Origin: Thomasclavelia spiroformis DSM 1552
GTDB taxonomy: Bacteria > Bacillota_I > Bacilli_A > Erysipelotrichales > Coprobacillaceae
DNA length: 64,000 bases
Direction: 5' to 3'
Assembly (NCBI RefSeq): GCF_025149465.1
Contig: NZ_CP102275.1
Location: forward strand, 1,116,001-1,180,000
A program made the position numbers and the translations under genes. This document shows, piece by piece, positions 46,606-57,052 of the stretch. The notes below the pieces were generated by a model, which saw only the letters and a list, made by a program, of their open reading frames with translations, was not told the origin of the DNA and did not search any database. Numbering within the stretch: the first letter of the stretch is position 1; the number at the start of each line of letters is the position of its first letter.

Positions 46606-47400
46606 ATGGGGAAATTAGAAGGTAAAGTGGCACTTATTACTGGTGCAAGTAAAGGAATTGGTGAAGGAATTGCAAAAGTATATGCAAGACAAGGTGCAAA
46701 TTTAATTTTATGTGCACGTAGTGATTCAACACAAGAATTTTGTAATCAGTTAGAAAAACAATATGGAATTAAAAGTATTTTTGTAAAAACTGATGTTACA
46801 AAAATGGATGATTGTAAAAATGCTGTAAATAAAGGAATTGAGACTTTTGGTAAGATTGATATTTTAGTATCTAATGCAGGAGTATGTCGTTTAAAAAACT
46901 TTTTAGACACAGATGAGAATGATTATAATTTTCATTTAGATGTTAATGTAAAAGGGGCATGGAATATTTGTCGAGCTATTTTACCATCAATGGTTGAAAA
47001 TAAAAACGGTAAGATTGTTATTATGAGTTCAGTTACAGGATATATGGTAGCTGATGAAGGAGAAGTTGGGTATGCTACAAGTAAAGCCGCTTTGATTGGT
47101 TTAACTAAATCACTTGCAAGAGAGTTTGCTAAAGATGGAATCAATGTTAATGCGATTTGTCCTGGTTATGTAGATACTCCAATGGCTAATAGTATTGCTA
47201 TGCAAAGCGATGCTAATAATCCTGAAAGTGTTAAACAAGCAATTGCCGATGCTACACCTTTAAAACGTTTAGCTTCACCTGAAGAAATTGGTGATTTAGC
47301 TGCTTTTTTAGGTAGTAACGAAAGTAGTTATATTACTGGAACAGCTATGGTTATTGATGGAGGAAGTACCCTTCCAGAAACTGTTAGTGTTGGTGCATAA
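46606..47400 (+). CDS. SDR family oxidoreductase
   Basis: A 264-residue short-chain dehydrogenase. N-terminal LITGASKGIGEGIA binds NAD(P), SNAG follows at ~residue 90, the catalytic Ser is in VIMSSVTGY and the Tyr-Lys pair in GYATSKAALIG. The C-terminal YITGTAMVIDGGST is complete. It resembles UcpA/glucose-dehydrogenase-like enzymes, but the substrate cannot be read from the sequence. GGAGG precedes the ATG. It is the last gene of the run, followed by a terminator. Confidence 0.9.
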   Translation: MGKLEGKVALITGASKGIGEGIAKVYARQGANLILCARSDSTQEFCNQLEKQYGIKSIFVKTDVTKMDDCKNAVNKGIETFGKIDILVSNAGVCRLKNFLDTDENDYNFHLDVNVKGAWNICRAILPSMVENKNGKIVIMSSVTGYMVADEGEVGYATSKAALIGLTKSLAREFAKDGINVNAICPGYVDTPMANSIAMQSDANNPESVKQAIADATPLKRLASPEEIGDLAAFLGSNESSYITGTAMVIDGGSTLPETVSVGA

Positions 47401-47424
47401 AGATTTTATCATATTATTTTGAAG

Positions 47425-47450
47425 TAGAGGAAACTCTACTTTTTTATTTG
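47425..47450 (+). terminator. Terminator after the SDR gene
   Basis: AGTAGAG and CTCTACT pair around GAAA, then TTTTTTATTTG. Confidence 0.85.
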
Positions 47451-48851
47451 ATTATCTGAGTGTTAATAAAAAAGAGTTATTTTTGTGATATCACTCTTTA
47501 AATTTTAGCAATAACATGAAAAATTATTTGGTTTTAAAAAGTGAAATTATTATTTTAACAATGGAAAAGTAATTATCTTCAGAAAAATCAATAATACCAT
47601 TATATTTTTTATCCTATAACCATGATTTGTAGAATTATTTTTTAGGGTTAGTTTAGATATACTGTTTTGTATTTTTATATAATAGTTATTTTGATATTAG
47701 CTAATATTAATTTTTGTTTGTTTTGTGTAATTAGAACTGCAATTTTCGATTACATTATTGATTGAATTTCCTAAAATTATAAAAATATTTATCTTTTAGT
47801 GGACAATAATTCAAGTAATAAATGTTTTTATGTACTACTTTTTTAAAAAATCATTTTTTTCAATCAATATATAATCTAATAGTTCAAGACCAGTTTTCAC
47901 TACATAATTTTTTTCAGCTAGATCAAATTGAAAAAAGTATATTATGAAACTAAATAATAAAAATTTGACCGTTTAATTACATATTTAACCGTTTAAAGAG
48001 AAAAAATAATATTTCTCTTTTTTTTATGTTATGATGCAGGTGTAAAAATAATATAAACTTTATTAATATGTAGATATAAAGTATTTTCATACTAGAAAAA
48101 ATATTTATAAGGGAAAACAATTTAAATGTAAAAATTATAGAAAAGTGAGGTAAATCAAGATAGTAGGATGCAATTAATAACATTCAAGTTGTTTTAAATA
48201 AATTACTTATATTTCACTGATTCTATTTTCTTAAATAATTTTATTTATATGATTTATGTTATTCATATTTTAACTGTTGAGGCATCTATGAACTTAAAAA
48301 AATATATTTATTGGTAATTTCTAAGTTTATATTTTATTTAGCAGTATTATTGGTAAATATGATTTCAAAATTTCATCAATATCAAGAAATTGAGCCTGAG
48401 GCATTAAAAAATATGAGAAATATTAAATGAATAAAATATTATACAATTTCTAATAATTAATTTTTAATCATATATTTACAACAGAATGAATTACTTGATT
48501 AAGATAAAAATATAGCTTACTAAAATGAAAATTATAAAATTAATTATAGTATTTATGTATATAATTTTAATAAAATCAAAACTGTATGGTATAGCATCGA
48601 TAATATATATAATATAACAGTATATTAATTTATGGTTAGATTTATATTTTTTGCTATATATAGTTTTATAAAATATATAATTATTAAAGAAGTATATTAA
48701 ATTATTGGTAGATAACGAAATTATAAACGGAGAGAAGGTGAAAAAGTAATTAATATAAATATATTAATAAGGTTTGTATAGTAATCTACAATAATGAAAA
48801 GAAAAGGTATATTTAGAGAGGTTTTTAATTTATATATACCAGGGAAGAAAA
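47451..48851. other. Gene-poor AT-rich stretch
   Basis: About 1.4 kb with no intact gene. A hairpin AAAGAGAAA...TTTCTCTTT with a T-run lies at about 47994-48028. A short frameshifted reading near 48288-48430 (MNLKKYI joined to LLVISKFIFYLAVLLVNMIS after a one-base shift) may be a small membrane peptide or a remnant. Otherwise I see only AT-rich sequence with no repeats. Confidence 0.5.
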
Positions 48852-49519
48852 ATGAAAAAATATCTTAAAAAGTTTTTTTAAGTTTTGTGATAGTTGTTCT
48901 AAGTTTATGCGTATTTTTTGATATTTTCAGCGTTAAGGCATTATCAAACATCGATCATGTATCAAAATTATTTGAAGAATTTATTACAAAATGCTTTAAT
49001 GATGAGGAAAATGTACTTGTCTATAATGGTGAGCGAGAAATTTCAGATGATTTTTTAAATTTATATCGAAATTCATATAATAATGGTGATTTGGCAACCA
49101 TAAATAAAGCAATAGTTGATAATAATTATGAAATAACATATATAAAAGAGGAGCCTTCTACTAGGGCGAGTACAGTAGTAGCAAAAACTTTTCAAAGTTA
49201 TGAAAGTGGCTATGATAGTGGAAACAGATATTTTAAAGAATGGCTAACATCATTATATTGTAGATTCTCATATAATCCTAGCACAGGAAATATTACATAT
49301 ATTTATGATCCTCAATTAAGTGTTGAATTTGTAGGGTGGGGTGGTGCTTTTAGTCCAAGTATTTATGATGTTTCAACAAGTAAAAGACAAGCAAGTAGAC
49401 TATCTGTGGAATATTCTTGTTCGTATAAAGTTAGAGCGGAGCTTACGCTTCATGATTATTTACCATCATTAAATTTAGATTATGGAAGTTGCGGACATAC
49501 ATATACATTAAAGGCGTGA
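48852..49519 (+). pseudogene. Exported protein with a frameshift in its signal peptide
   Basis: An ATG at 48852 after GGGAAG starts MKKYLKKFF and hits TAA at once. Adding one T to a T7 tract (48873-48879) gives MKKYLKKFFLSFVIVVLSLC and joins the long frame to 49519, yielding a complete signal peptide and ~222 residues. The mature part has no recognised domain; it contains YESGYDSGNRYFKEWLTSLY and a Cys pair near the end (VEYSCSYKV and YGSCGHTY). The break could be a true mutation, a slippage-prone on/off tract or a sequencing error. GTG 48887 would give a shortened product with a weak signal. Confidence 0.7.
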
Positions 49520-49525
49520 TAAAAT

Positions 49526-49966
49526 ATGAAATTTAATCGAATTATCTTTAATAGGATCATATTAGGGTTGATTGCACTTTTACAAACAATTCATTTGATT
49601 TGTCAAATAAGAAAAGATTATTTTATTGGAACAGAAAATTTAAGTCAATTACAGATAGAACAAAGAATTGAGATGTCTAGTATTCAAGGACCGATAAGTT
49701 ATATTATTGGAATATTAACAATACTAATGATTGTAATGATAGTTATAACTTGGCGAAAAAAAGATGTTTCAAGACTTTTAAAAGAAAATATAATCTTAAT
49801 AATATCATTATTTGTAGTTTCTTATATTATTATGAATATTTTTAGTCTAGCTGTGGGTAATACGTTTGAAAGTGTTTTAAGATTACCACTAATAGGAGTT
49901 GTATTTATTATTTGCCTTATATATAAAAGCAAAATTAAAACGAAGACAATAGATAAAAATAAATAG
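49526..49966 (+). CDS. Small membrane protein of unknown function
   Basis: A 146-residue protein with four hydrophobic segments (about residues 8-27, 55-75, 86-108 and 117-133) and a short basic C-terminus. I recognise no domain. The ATG comes six bases after the preceding stop, so it probably forms a unit with the exported protein. The two could be an exported factor and its membrane partner, which is speculative. Confidence 0.65.
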   Translation: MKFNRIIFNRIILGLIALLQTIHLICQIRKDYFIGTENLSQLQIEQRIEMSSIQGPISYIIGILTILMIVMIVITWRKKDVSRLLKENIILIISLFVVSYIIMNIFSLAVGNTFESVLRLPLIGVVFIICLIYKSKIKTKTIDKNK

Positions 49967-50055
49967 TAATAAATAATGATCTAGTATTTTAAATATAAAT
50001 TTATAAAATATACTAATAAAAGTCAACTGATTAAAGTTATAAGAAAAGATTTTTA

Positions 50056-50084
50056 TTGACAAAATCAGTTAATTAAGATATTCT
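50056..50084 (+). promoter_or_regulatory. Promoter of the lysine-riboswitch transcript
   Basis: TTGACA (50056-50061), exactly 17 bases, TATTCT (50079-50084). Confidence 0.75.
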
Positions 50085-50089
50085 AAAAA

Positions 50090-50294
50090 TGAAAAAAATA
50101 GAGGTTGCAAAGCATCAGAGTACTATAGTAAGTAGGCATACAGTGATCTATAGGAAAGGTAATCTTTGCCGATAGATAATAAATGGCGATTTATTATCTA
50201 GGGGTTGTGGGAAATACCTACAACACTCCTTCAGTAATGAAGAGGAGCTATTAGCACAAGATAACCAAGTCGTGTTAATAGCACGACTTTTTTT
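50090..50294 (+). promoter_or_regulatory. Lysine riboswitch (L box) with terminator
   Basis: The aptamer core (50097-50232) shows the L-box landmarks in order: AATAGAGGTTGC, CAGAGTA, GGAAAGG, TTTGCCGA, a long hairpin GATAATAAA/TTTATTATC, then AGGGG and the closing CCTACAACACT. Expression platform: terminator AAGTCGTG (50267-50274) with CACGACTT (50282-50289) and a T-run. The antiterminator pairs GCTATTAGCAC (50247-50257) with GTGTTAATAGC (50272-50282). Lysine would stabilise the terminator. It controls the ABC importer that follows. Confidence 0.85.
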
Positions 50295-50320
50295 CATATC
50301 AAAATTAGGAGAAAGAAAAG

Positions 50321-51892
50321 ATGAATAAACTATTAAAAATTATTACAGTATTAACTGTACTTTTATCGATAATATCCCCAATTAATACGATAAAAGCCCA
50401 AGAGGAAGATGATAATACTTTTGTAGTAGGAATGGAGTGTAACTACACACCATTTAATTGGACTCAGGTAAATGAAACTGAGACAACTGTTGCCTTAGAA
50501 GGAGGCGGATATGCTGATGGTTATGATGTAACTATTGCTAGAGCAATTGCTAAGTATTTAGGAAAAGAATTAGTAATTAAAAAGATGAGCTGGGATGGTT
50601 TAGAACCAGCGCTTCAAGCAGGCGTTATTGATGCTGTAATTGCAGGGATGACTGATACTGCTGATCGTCGTCAAAGAGTTGATTTTACACAACCATATTA
50701 TGAATCACAAATGGTCATGATCGTTAGAAAAGATGATAAATTAGCTGATGCTAAAAGTTTAAAAGACTTTTCTAATAAAAAAGTATTAGGACAATTAAAT
50801 ACGTTATATGATACTGTAATTGATCAAATTCCTGACGTTATTCATGCAACTGCTTTAGAAGATTATCCAGCAATGGTAATGCAATTAAATAATGAATTGG
50901 TTGATGGAGTAACTGCTGAATTACCTGTAGCTGCGGGAATTGTTGCAACAAATCCGGATTTGACATATGTAGAATTTGCAGATGGAAAAGGTTTTGATGT
51001 TGATTTAACAGATACATCAGTATCAATAGCAGTAAATAAAGATAATCCAGAATTAAAAAATCAAATTGATAGTTTTCTAGATACATTATCCGATAAAGAA
51101 AAACGTGAAATGATGGATGAAGCAATTGAACGTATTCCGGCAACAATTACAAGTTTAAGTGATAATATTTTTATTGCTGCAAAACAAATTTTTGAAGTTT
51201 ATAGTCCATTATTTATTAGTGGAATTGGTTCAACATTGACACTTGCTTTTAGTGGTACGATTTTAGGATTATTGATTGGTTTAATTATTGGTGCAATTAG
51301 AGCAATCAAGGTTGAAGAAAGAGATAGTTTAATTAGTAAGATTGTTAAACGAGTAGTTTGGTTTATTACTACTGTTTATATTGAAATATTTAGAGGAACA
51401 CCAATGATGGTACAAGGGGCATTTATTTATTATGGTTTAAAAAATATTGTCCATTGGTCGCCATTTACGGCTGGGGTTTTTGTAATTACAATCAATACTG
51501 GAGCATATATGGCTGAAATTATTCGTTCAGGTATTCAAGCAGTTGATAAAGGACAAAGTGAAGCAGCTCGAAGTATTGGAATGAATAGTGTACAAACAAT
51601 GTTATATATTGTTTTACCACAAGCAATTAAAAATTCTTTTCCAGCAATCGGTAATGAATTTGTAATTAATATTAAAGATAGTAGTGTTTTAAATGTTATT
51701 GCAGTTACTGAATTATTCTATCAGGCAAAAAGTGTTGCTGGAAGTTTATATGCATTTGTCCCTACTTATTTTGTAGTTGCTTTGATTTATTTATGTTTAA
51801 CATTCCCAACTACAAGAATATTAAATTATATTGAAAAAAGAATGAATCGTAAAAAAGCGATTGTTTTTGATCAAGAGGGGAGTGTACAATAA
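50321..51892 (+). CDS. Amino-acid ABC transporter, fused binding protein and permease
   Basis: A 523-residue fusion. Residues 1-26 are a signal peptide ending INTIKA. Residues ~33-270 form a periplasmic-binding-protein-like domain ([13 protein letters not shown] ... [20 protein letters not shown]). After the linker at ~280, a HisM/GlnP-type permease starts ([20 protein letters not shown]) with the EAA-loop motif [22 protein letters not shown]. The order resembles GlnPQ-type systems with a tethered receptor. The lysine riboswitch upstream suggests lysine as the substrate. AGGAGAAAG precedes the ATG. Confidence 0.93.
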   Translation: MNKLLKIITVLTVLLSIISPINTIKAQEEDDNTFVVGMECNYTPFNWTQVNETETTVALEGGGYADGYDVTIARAIAKYLGKELVIKKMSWDGLEPALQAGVIDAVIAGMTDTADRRQRVDFTQPYYESQMVMIVRKDDKLADAKSLKDFSNKKVLGQLNTLYDTVIDQIPDVIHATALEDYPAMVMQLNNELVDGVTAELPVAAGIVATNPDLTYVEFADGKGFDVDLTDTSVSIAVNKDNPELKNQIDSFLDTLSDKEKREMMDEAIERIPATITSLSDNIFIAAKQIFEVYSPLFISGIGSTLTLAFSGTILGLLIGLIIGAIRAIKVEERDSLISKIVKRVVWFITTVYIEIFRGTPMMVQGAFIYYGLKNIVHWSPFTAGVFVITINTGAYMAEIIRSGIQAVDKGQSEAARSIGMNSVQTMLYIVLPQAIKNSFPAIGNEFVINIKDSSVLNVIAVTELFYQAKSVAGSLYAFVPTYFVVALIYLCLTFPTTRILNYIEKRMNRKKAIVFDQEGSVQ

Positions 51893-52629
51893 TGTCAGAA
51901 ATTATTAGAGTTGAAAAACTAAAGAAATCTTTTGGTGATTTAGAAGTATTACATAGTATTGATTTTTCAGTCTCTTCTGGTGAAGTTGTTACGATCATTG
52001 GTGCTAGTGGTAGTGGTAAATCAACATTTTTACGCTGTTTAAATATTTTAGAAACACCAAATGCTGGTAAAATTATGTATCATGGAAAAGATATTTTAAA
52101 AGGTGAAATTAATGTAAATAAACATCGTAGTAAAGTTGGGATGGTGTTTCAAAACTTCAATTTATTTAATAATAAAACAGTCTTAGAAAATTGTGTTATT
52201 GGTCAAGTGAAAGTCTTAAAAAGACATCGTAAAGAAGCAATTGAAATAGCAAAAAAATATTTAGAAAAAGTAGGAATGTTGAAATTTGCGAATGTAAGCA
52301 GTGTTCAATTATCAGGAGGACAAAAGCAACGTGTAGCGATTGCTCGCGCATTATGTATGAAACCAGAAGTATTATTATTTGATGAACCAACAAGTGCTTT
52401 AGATCCAGAAATGGTAAGTGAAGTATTAAAAGTTATGAAAGATTTGGCCAATGAAGGATTGACAATGATTGTTGTAACTCATGAAATGCAATTTGCTCGT
52501 GATGTTTCTTCCAGAGTTGTTTTTATGGATGGTGGTGTAATTATGGAACAAGGAACACCTGACCATATTTTTAATCATCCAAGCAAGGAAAGAACAAAAG
52601 AATTTTTAAAACGTTATTTAGAACAATAA
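51892..52629 (+). CDS. Amino-acid ABC transporter ATP-binding protein
   Basis: A 245-residue polar amino acid type ATPase: Walker [10 protein letters not shown], signature [15 protein letters not shown], Walker [16 protein letters not shown], switch histidine in VVTHEMQFA. The ATG overlaps the fused permease gene's stop (TAATG). It energises the lysine-type importer. Confidence 0.96.
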   Translation: MSEIIRVEKLKKSFGDLEVLHSIDFSVSSGEVVTIIGASGSGKSTFLRCLNILETPNAGKIMYHGKDILKGEINVNKHRSKVGMVFQNFNLFNNKTVLENCVIGQVKVLKRHRKEAIEIAKKYLEKVGMLKFANVSSVQLSGGQKQRVAIARALCMKPEVLLFDEPTSALDPEMVSEVLKVMKDLANEGLTMIVVTHEMQFARDVSSRVVFMDGGVIMEQGTPDHIFNHPSKERTKEFLKRYLEQ

Positions 52630-52652
52630 ACACCTAATTAGGTGTTTTTTTG
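52629..52652 (+). terminator. Terminator after the amino-acid importer
   Basis: ACACCTA and TAGGTGT pair around ATT, followed by TTTTTTG. Confidence 0.85.
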
Positions 52653-52717
52653 TGAATTGTGTTGCTGGTAGTGAGTATTGATGCTATGATAATAAACAGT
52701 CTATTAGGGAGGATATT

Positions 52718-54049
52718 ATGGATAAAGAATTAGATTTAACAACTGGAGTGATTTGGAAACAATTGTTATTATTTTTCTTTCCTATCTTAATTGGAACATT
52801 TTTTCAACAGCTATATAATACTGTAGATACGGTTATTGTAGGAAAATATGTGGGAACTAATGCTCTTGCTGCAGTTGGTTCAACTGGTAATTTAATAAAT
52901 TTGATCGTTAATTTTTTTATTGGATTATCATCTGGAGCAACTGTTGTAATTGCTCAATTTTATGGATCGAATGATGATATAAAAGTATCTAAAGCAGTTC
53001 ATACATCGATTGCAATGTCATTTATTTGTGGTGTTGTCATGATGATTTTTGGTTTGCTTTTTTCTAGACAATGTCTAAATATGATTGGAGTTCCAGGTGA
53101 CATCATTAATGATGCGACATTATATATGAAATTATATTTTTTAAGCATGATACCTGGAGTAATTTATAATATCGGTGCTGGGATATTAAGGGCAATTGGT
53201 GATTCAAAAACCTCATTATATTATTTAATTGTCTGTAGTGGTGTAAATGTCTTTTTTGATTTATTGTTTGTTGCTTATTTTAAGATTGGAGTTGCTGGTG
53301 CGGCAATTGCTACAGTAGTTGCGCAATTTGTATGTGCTTTTTTAGTAATGAGAAAATTGATAAGAAGTAAGCATAGTTATCAATTAAGATTAAAAGAAAT
53401 AAAAATAGATACAGCAATTTTAAAAAGAATCATAAAAATAGGAATTCCAGCTGGGATACAATCAACTATGTATTCTATTTCAAACATAGTTTTACAAACG
53501 AGCATTAATGCTTATGGTACAAATACAATTGCTTCATGGGCTGCTTATGTAAAAATTGATGCTTTATTTTGGATGGTAATGGGAGCATTTGGTTCGACAA
53601 TAACTACATTTACAGGACAAAATTATGGTGCTGGATTAATGAAACGTGTAAATCAAGGAATGAAAACATGCCTGTTTATGGCTTTTGTATCAGCAGGATT
53701 AATTAGTAGTTTTCTATGGATTTTTGGTAGCAATATTACAGTTTTATTTTCTAATGATATAAAAATTATTAATGAATGTAGTGAGATAATTCGGTTTTTA
53801 ACACCATTTTATTTTACATATTGTTGTGTAGAAATATTTTCTGGAATAATGCGTGGTTGTGGAAAGTCACTTGAACCGATGGTAATTGTATGTTTAGGTA
53901 TTTGTGTGCTTAGAATTTTTTGGGTTTTATTTATAGCGCCGATATTTTCTTCGTTTAATATGTTGCTTGTTTCTTATCCAATTACATGGTCAGTTACATC
54001 GATATTATTTTTGTTTGTTTATCGTAGATTTAGTACGAAAAAATTATAA
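52718..54049 (+). CDS. MATE family efflux transporter
   Basis: A 443-residue transporter with 12 membrane segments in two halves. It opens FFPILIGTFFQQLYNTVDTVIVGKYVG, the DinF/NorM-like MATE start, and the second half begins IKIGIPAGIQSTMYSISN. It differs from the other MATE gene at 27.9 kb in branch and has no riboswitch. GGGAGG precedes the ATG. The substrate is unknown. Confidence 0.9.
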   Translation: MDKELDLTTGVIWKQLLLFFFPILIGTFFQQLYNTVDTVIVGKYVGTNALAAVGSTGNLINLIVNFFIGLSSGATVVIAQFYGSNDDIKVSKAVHTSIAMSFICGVVMMIFGLLFSRQCLNMIGVPGDIINDATLYMKLYFLSMIPGVIYNIGAGILRAIGDSKTSLYYLIVCSGVNVFFDLLFVAYFKIGVAGAAIATVVAQFVCAFLVMRKLIRSKHSYQLRLKEIKIDTAILKRIIKIGIPAGIQSTMYSISNIVLQTSINAYGTNTIASWAAYVKIDALFWMVMGAFGSTITTFTGQNYGAGLMKRVNQGMKTCLFMAFVSAGLISSFLWIFGSNITVLFSNDIKIINECSEIIRFLTPFYFTYCCVEIFSGIMRGCGKSLEPMVIVCLGICVLRIFWVLFIAPIFSSFNMLLVSYPITWSVTSILFLFVYRRFSTKKL

Positions 54050-54100
54050 TTCTATATTTTAGATTCTAGATATGATAAGATATTAAAAAGGTGTGATTGA

Positions 54101-56656
54101 ATGAAAAAAATAGTATTAGGAATATTAGCGCATGTTGATGCGGGTAAAACAACATTAACAGAGAGCATGTTATATTTAAGTAAAACGATACGTCATTTAG
54201 GTAGAGTTGATCATGGTGATGCATTTTTAGATTATAATAGTCAAGAAAGAGATCGAGGAATTACGATCTTTTCTAAACAAGCAATGTTTAATTGGAATGA
54301 TTGTCAAATTACATTAATTGATACACCAGGGCATGTTGATTTTTCAACTGAAATGGAGAGAACATTGCAGGTCTTAGATTATGCAATATTAGTTATTAGT
54401 GGGATTGATGGAATCCAAAATCATAGTGAAACAATTTGGAAATTATTAAAGCATTATCATGTTCCAACATTTATTTTTATAAATAAAATGGATAGTATTT
54501 ATGCAAATAAAGATAAATTATTGAATGATTTAAAAGGACAGTTTGATGAAAATTGTTTTGATTTTGAAAATTTAGATGAAAATTTTTATGAGACAATTGC
54601 TTTAAATAATGAAAAATTACTAGATTATTATTTAGAACATCAAACTCTTACAAAAGAAATGATCATTGATGAAATTTATCAGCGAAATTTATTTCCATGT
54701 TTCTTTGGTTCGGCTTTAAAAATAGAAGGAATAGATACTTTTTTAAATGAATTTACAAACTATGTTAAAGAAAAAAAATTTCCTAAGCAGTTTCAAGCTC
54801 GAGTATTTAAAATAACTCATGATAAACAAGGCAATAAGTTAACTCATTTAAAAATAACGGGTGGTAGTTTAAAAGTAAAAGAACAAGTAGGTAATGAAAA
54901 AGTAGATCAAATTCGAATTTATTCGGGTGATAAATATCAATTAGTAAATGAAGTATATGCTGGAGATATATGTGCAATTAAAGGTTTTAAGAACTTTGAA
55001 ATTAGTCAAGGATTAGGAAATGAATCAACAATTAATACTCCAATTTTATCACCATATATGGATTATCGAATTATTTTACCAGAAAACTGTAATCAACATG
55101 AAGCTTTAGAAAAATTATTATTGTTATCAAAAGAAGATCCGCAATTACATATCAATTATAATAATCAATCAAAAGAAATTCATGTTGAGTTAATGGGAGA
55201 AATCCAAGTCGAAATTCTAAAAAATATCATTAGTGAAAGATTTAATTTAGATGTTGAATTTGATCATGGTAATATTATTTATAAAGAAACGATTTTAGAA
55301 CCAGTTGAAGGGGTAGGACACTTTGAACCATTAAGACATTATGCTGAAGTTCATTTATTACTTGAACCAGGTAAACCAGGAAGTGGTTTAGAGTTTGCCG
55401 TTGATTGTAAAGAAAATGTTTTAGCTACAAGTTATCAGCGGTTAGTTTTGAGCCATTTAAAAGAAAAAGAGCATATTGGAGTTTTAACAGGTTCTTTAAT
55501 TACAGATATGAAAATAACATTGATATCTGGAAGGGCACATTTAAAACATACTGAAGGTGGCGATTTTCGTGAAGCAACGTATCGTGCCTTAAGACAAGGA
55601 TTAAAAGCAACTAAATCAATTTTATTAGAACCATATTTCAAGTTTACATTAGAAATACCGGTTGAATATTTAAGTCGAGCAATTTATGATATTGAAACAA
55701 TGAATGGCACTTTTAAATTATCGAAAGAGCAAGATGAAATGGCTTATCTAACGGGAAAGGCTCCAGTTAGTAAAATGCAAAATTACCAAAGTGAGGTAAT
55801 TAGTTATACTAAAGGTAAAGGTAGAATAACATTACAAATTGATGGTTATTATCCTTGTACTAATCAAGAAGAAATAATTAGTAAAATCAATTATGATAGT
55901 GAATCTGATCTTGAAAACCCTACTGGTTCTGTATTTTGTAGTCATGGCGCCGGTTTTAATGTTAAATGGGATGAAGTAGAAAATTATATGCATATTCCTT
56001 ATCAATTTAAACCAAAAAATGAAAATATAGAAAAGAAAATTGAAAAAACAACGTATAGCAATGAAGACGAAGAATTAGAAAACATTTTTATTCGTACTTA
56101 TGGACCAATAAAACAACATCAAACAAACACATTAACTAAAAAAATCATCAGTAATACAACATATAAATACATGCCGGAATGTTTATTAGTTGATGGTTAT
56201 AACATTATTCATTCATGGCCGGAATTAAAAGAATTAGCTAAAGATAATTTAGATGCTGCTAGAACGCGATTAATTGATATAATGTGTAATTATCAAGGCT
56301 ATAAAAAATGTATTTTAATTTTAGTTTTTGATGCTTATAAAGTAAAAAATAATTTAGGTTCTAGTTATAAATATCATAATATCTATATTGTTTATACAAA
56401 AGAAGCCCAAACAGCAGACATGTATATTGAAAGAACGACACACGAACTTGCAAGTAAATATAATATTACAGTAGCAACATCAGATGCTTTAGAACAATTA
56501 ATTGTTCTTGGTCAAGGTGGGAAAAGAATTTCTTCTCGAGAATTACGTTTAGAAGTAGAAAAATTAGATAAAGAAAAATTGGAAGAATATCGTCGTAAAC
56601 AAGCTAAGGGATATAATTATTTATTAGAGGATATAAAAAATTATAATAAGGAATAA
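54101..56656 (+). CDS. Ribosomal-protection GTPase (TetM/EF-G-like) fused to a YacP/Rae1-type NYN nuclease domain
   Basis: An 851-residue fusion. Residues 1-~630 are a translational GTPase of the Tet(M)/Tet(W) type: G1 AHVDAGKTT, G3 DTPGHVDF, G4 NKMD, then EF-G-like domains. The end of this part has the domain-IV and -V motifs (VEYLSRAIYDIE, GAGFNVKWDEVE). A linker (~640-690) leads to a NYN domain with acidic residues placed as in YacP/Rae1: D698 (LLVDGYNII), D744 (VFDAY), D773 (TADMYI), D795 (TSDALE). Rae1 of Bacillus cuts mRNA in the ribosomal A site, the same site ribosomal-protection GTPases clear. The gene is monocistronic or starts a small unit with the next one. Confidence 0.88.
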   Translation: MKKIVLGILAHVDAGKTTLTESMLYLSKTIRHLGRVDHGDAFLDYNSQERDRGITIFSKQAMFNWNDCQITLIDTPGHVDFSTEMERTLQVLDYAILVISGIDGIQNHSETIWKLLKHYHVPTFIFINKMDSIYANKDKLLNDLKGQFDENCFDFENLDENFYETIALNNEKLLDYYLEHQTLTKEMIIDEIYQRNLFPCFFGSALKIEGIDTFLNEFTNYVKEKKFPKQFQARVFKITHDKQGNKLTHLKITGGSLKVKEQVGNEKVDQIRIYSGDKYQLVNEVYAGDICAIKGFKNFEISQGLGNESTINTPILSPYMDYRIILPENCNQHEALEKLLLLSKEDPQLHINYNNQSKEIHVELMGEIQVEILKNIISERFNLDVEFDHGNIIYKETILEPVEGVGHFEPLRHYAEVHLLLEPGKPGSGLEFAVDCKENVLATSYQRLVLSHLKEKEHIGVLTGSLITDMKITLISGRAHLKHTEGGDFREATYRALRQGLKATKSILLEPYFKFTLEIPVEYLSRAIYDIETMNGTFKLSKEQDEMAYLTGKAPVSKMQNYQSEVISYTKGKGRITLQIDGYYPCTNQEEIISKINYDSESDLENPTGSVFCSHGAGFNVKWDEVENYMHIPYQFKPKNENIEKKIEKTTYSNEDEELENIFIRTYGPIKQHQTNTLTKKIISNTTYKYMPECLLVDGYNIIHSWPELKELAKDNLDAARTRLIDIMCNYQGYKKCILILVFDAYKVKNNLGSSYKYHNIYIVYTKEAQTADMYIERTTHELASKYNITVATSDALEQLIVLGQGGKRISSRELRLEVEKLDKEKLEEYRRKQAKGYNYLLEDIKNYNKE

Positions 56657-56665
56657 GGTGATTAG

Positions 56666-57031
56666 ATGAAATTTCAGTATAATCTTAATTATATTGGAGG
56701 AATTGATGGTTATAATAAAAGAGCGATTTATACTTTAAAGATTACAGATGATTATTTTTATGTAAATGGTTTGATTAAAAGTAAGAAATTTGCATATGAA
56801 CAAGTAAAGGGGATTTTTTTTGGTGAAATTAATGATTTAAAAAGGGCGTTTGCGGAAGTAAAATTATTATTTGAACAAGTAAGTTTGTTGGATTATCGTT
56901 TAAATCGTAAATTAAAATATTGCTTAGTTATTGTTTTAGAAGATACTAAAATTGTTTTTGCTCAAGAAGAGGATATTAATTTAAAGAATGCCTTTAGAAG
57001 ATTAAAAGAAAGACATAGTCAAAAAACCTAG
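56666..57031 (+). CDS. Hypothetical protein downstream of the GTPase-NYN gene
   Basis: A 121-residue soluble protein with alternating strands in the first half (YNLNYIGGIDGYNKRAIYTL) and a helical second half. It might be a PH-like or YolD-like fold, but I recognise no motif. It lies nine bases after the GTPase gene, with AAGGTGATTAG before the ATG, so it shares its transcript. Confidence 0.65.
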   Translation: MKFQYNLNYIGGIDGYNKRAIYTLKITDDYFYVNGLIKSKKFAYEQVKGIFFGEINDLKRAFAEVKLLFEQVSLLDYRLNRKLKYCLVIVLEDTKIVFAQEEDINLKNAFRRLKERHSQKT

Positions 57032-57052
57032 TCAAGTGACTAGGTTTTAAAC
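57024..57052. terminator. Bidirectional terminator between convergent genes
   Basis: AAACCTAGTC and GACTAGGTTT pair around AAGT, with A/T runs on both sides. It separates the hypothetical gene from gltX. Confidence 0.88.

Noticed and set aside
48288-48430. Possible ~48-residue membrane peptide
   Set aside because: It needs a one-base correction in an A7 tract and has no clear ribosome binding site or terminator. It is as likely to be chance or a remnant.
50838-51146. Leucine- and histidine-rich minus-strand frame inside the amino-acid importer gene
   Set aside because: Its odd composition comes from reading the complement of an AT-rich gene; no start signal is visible.
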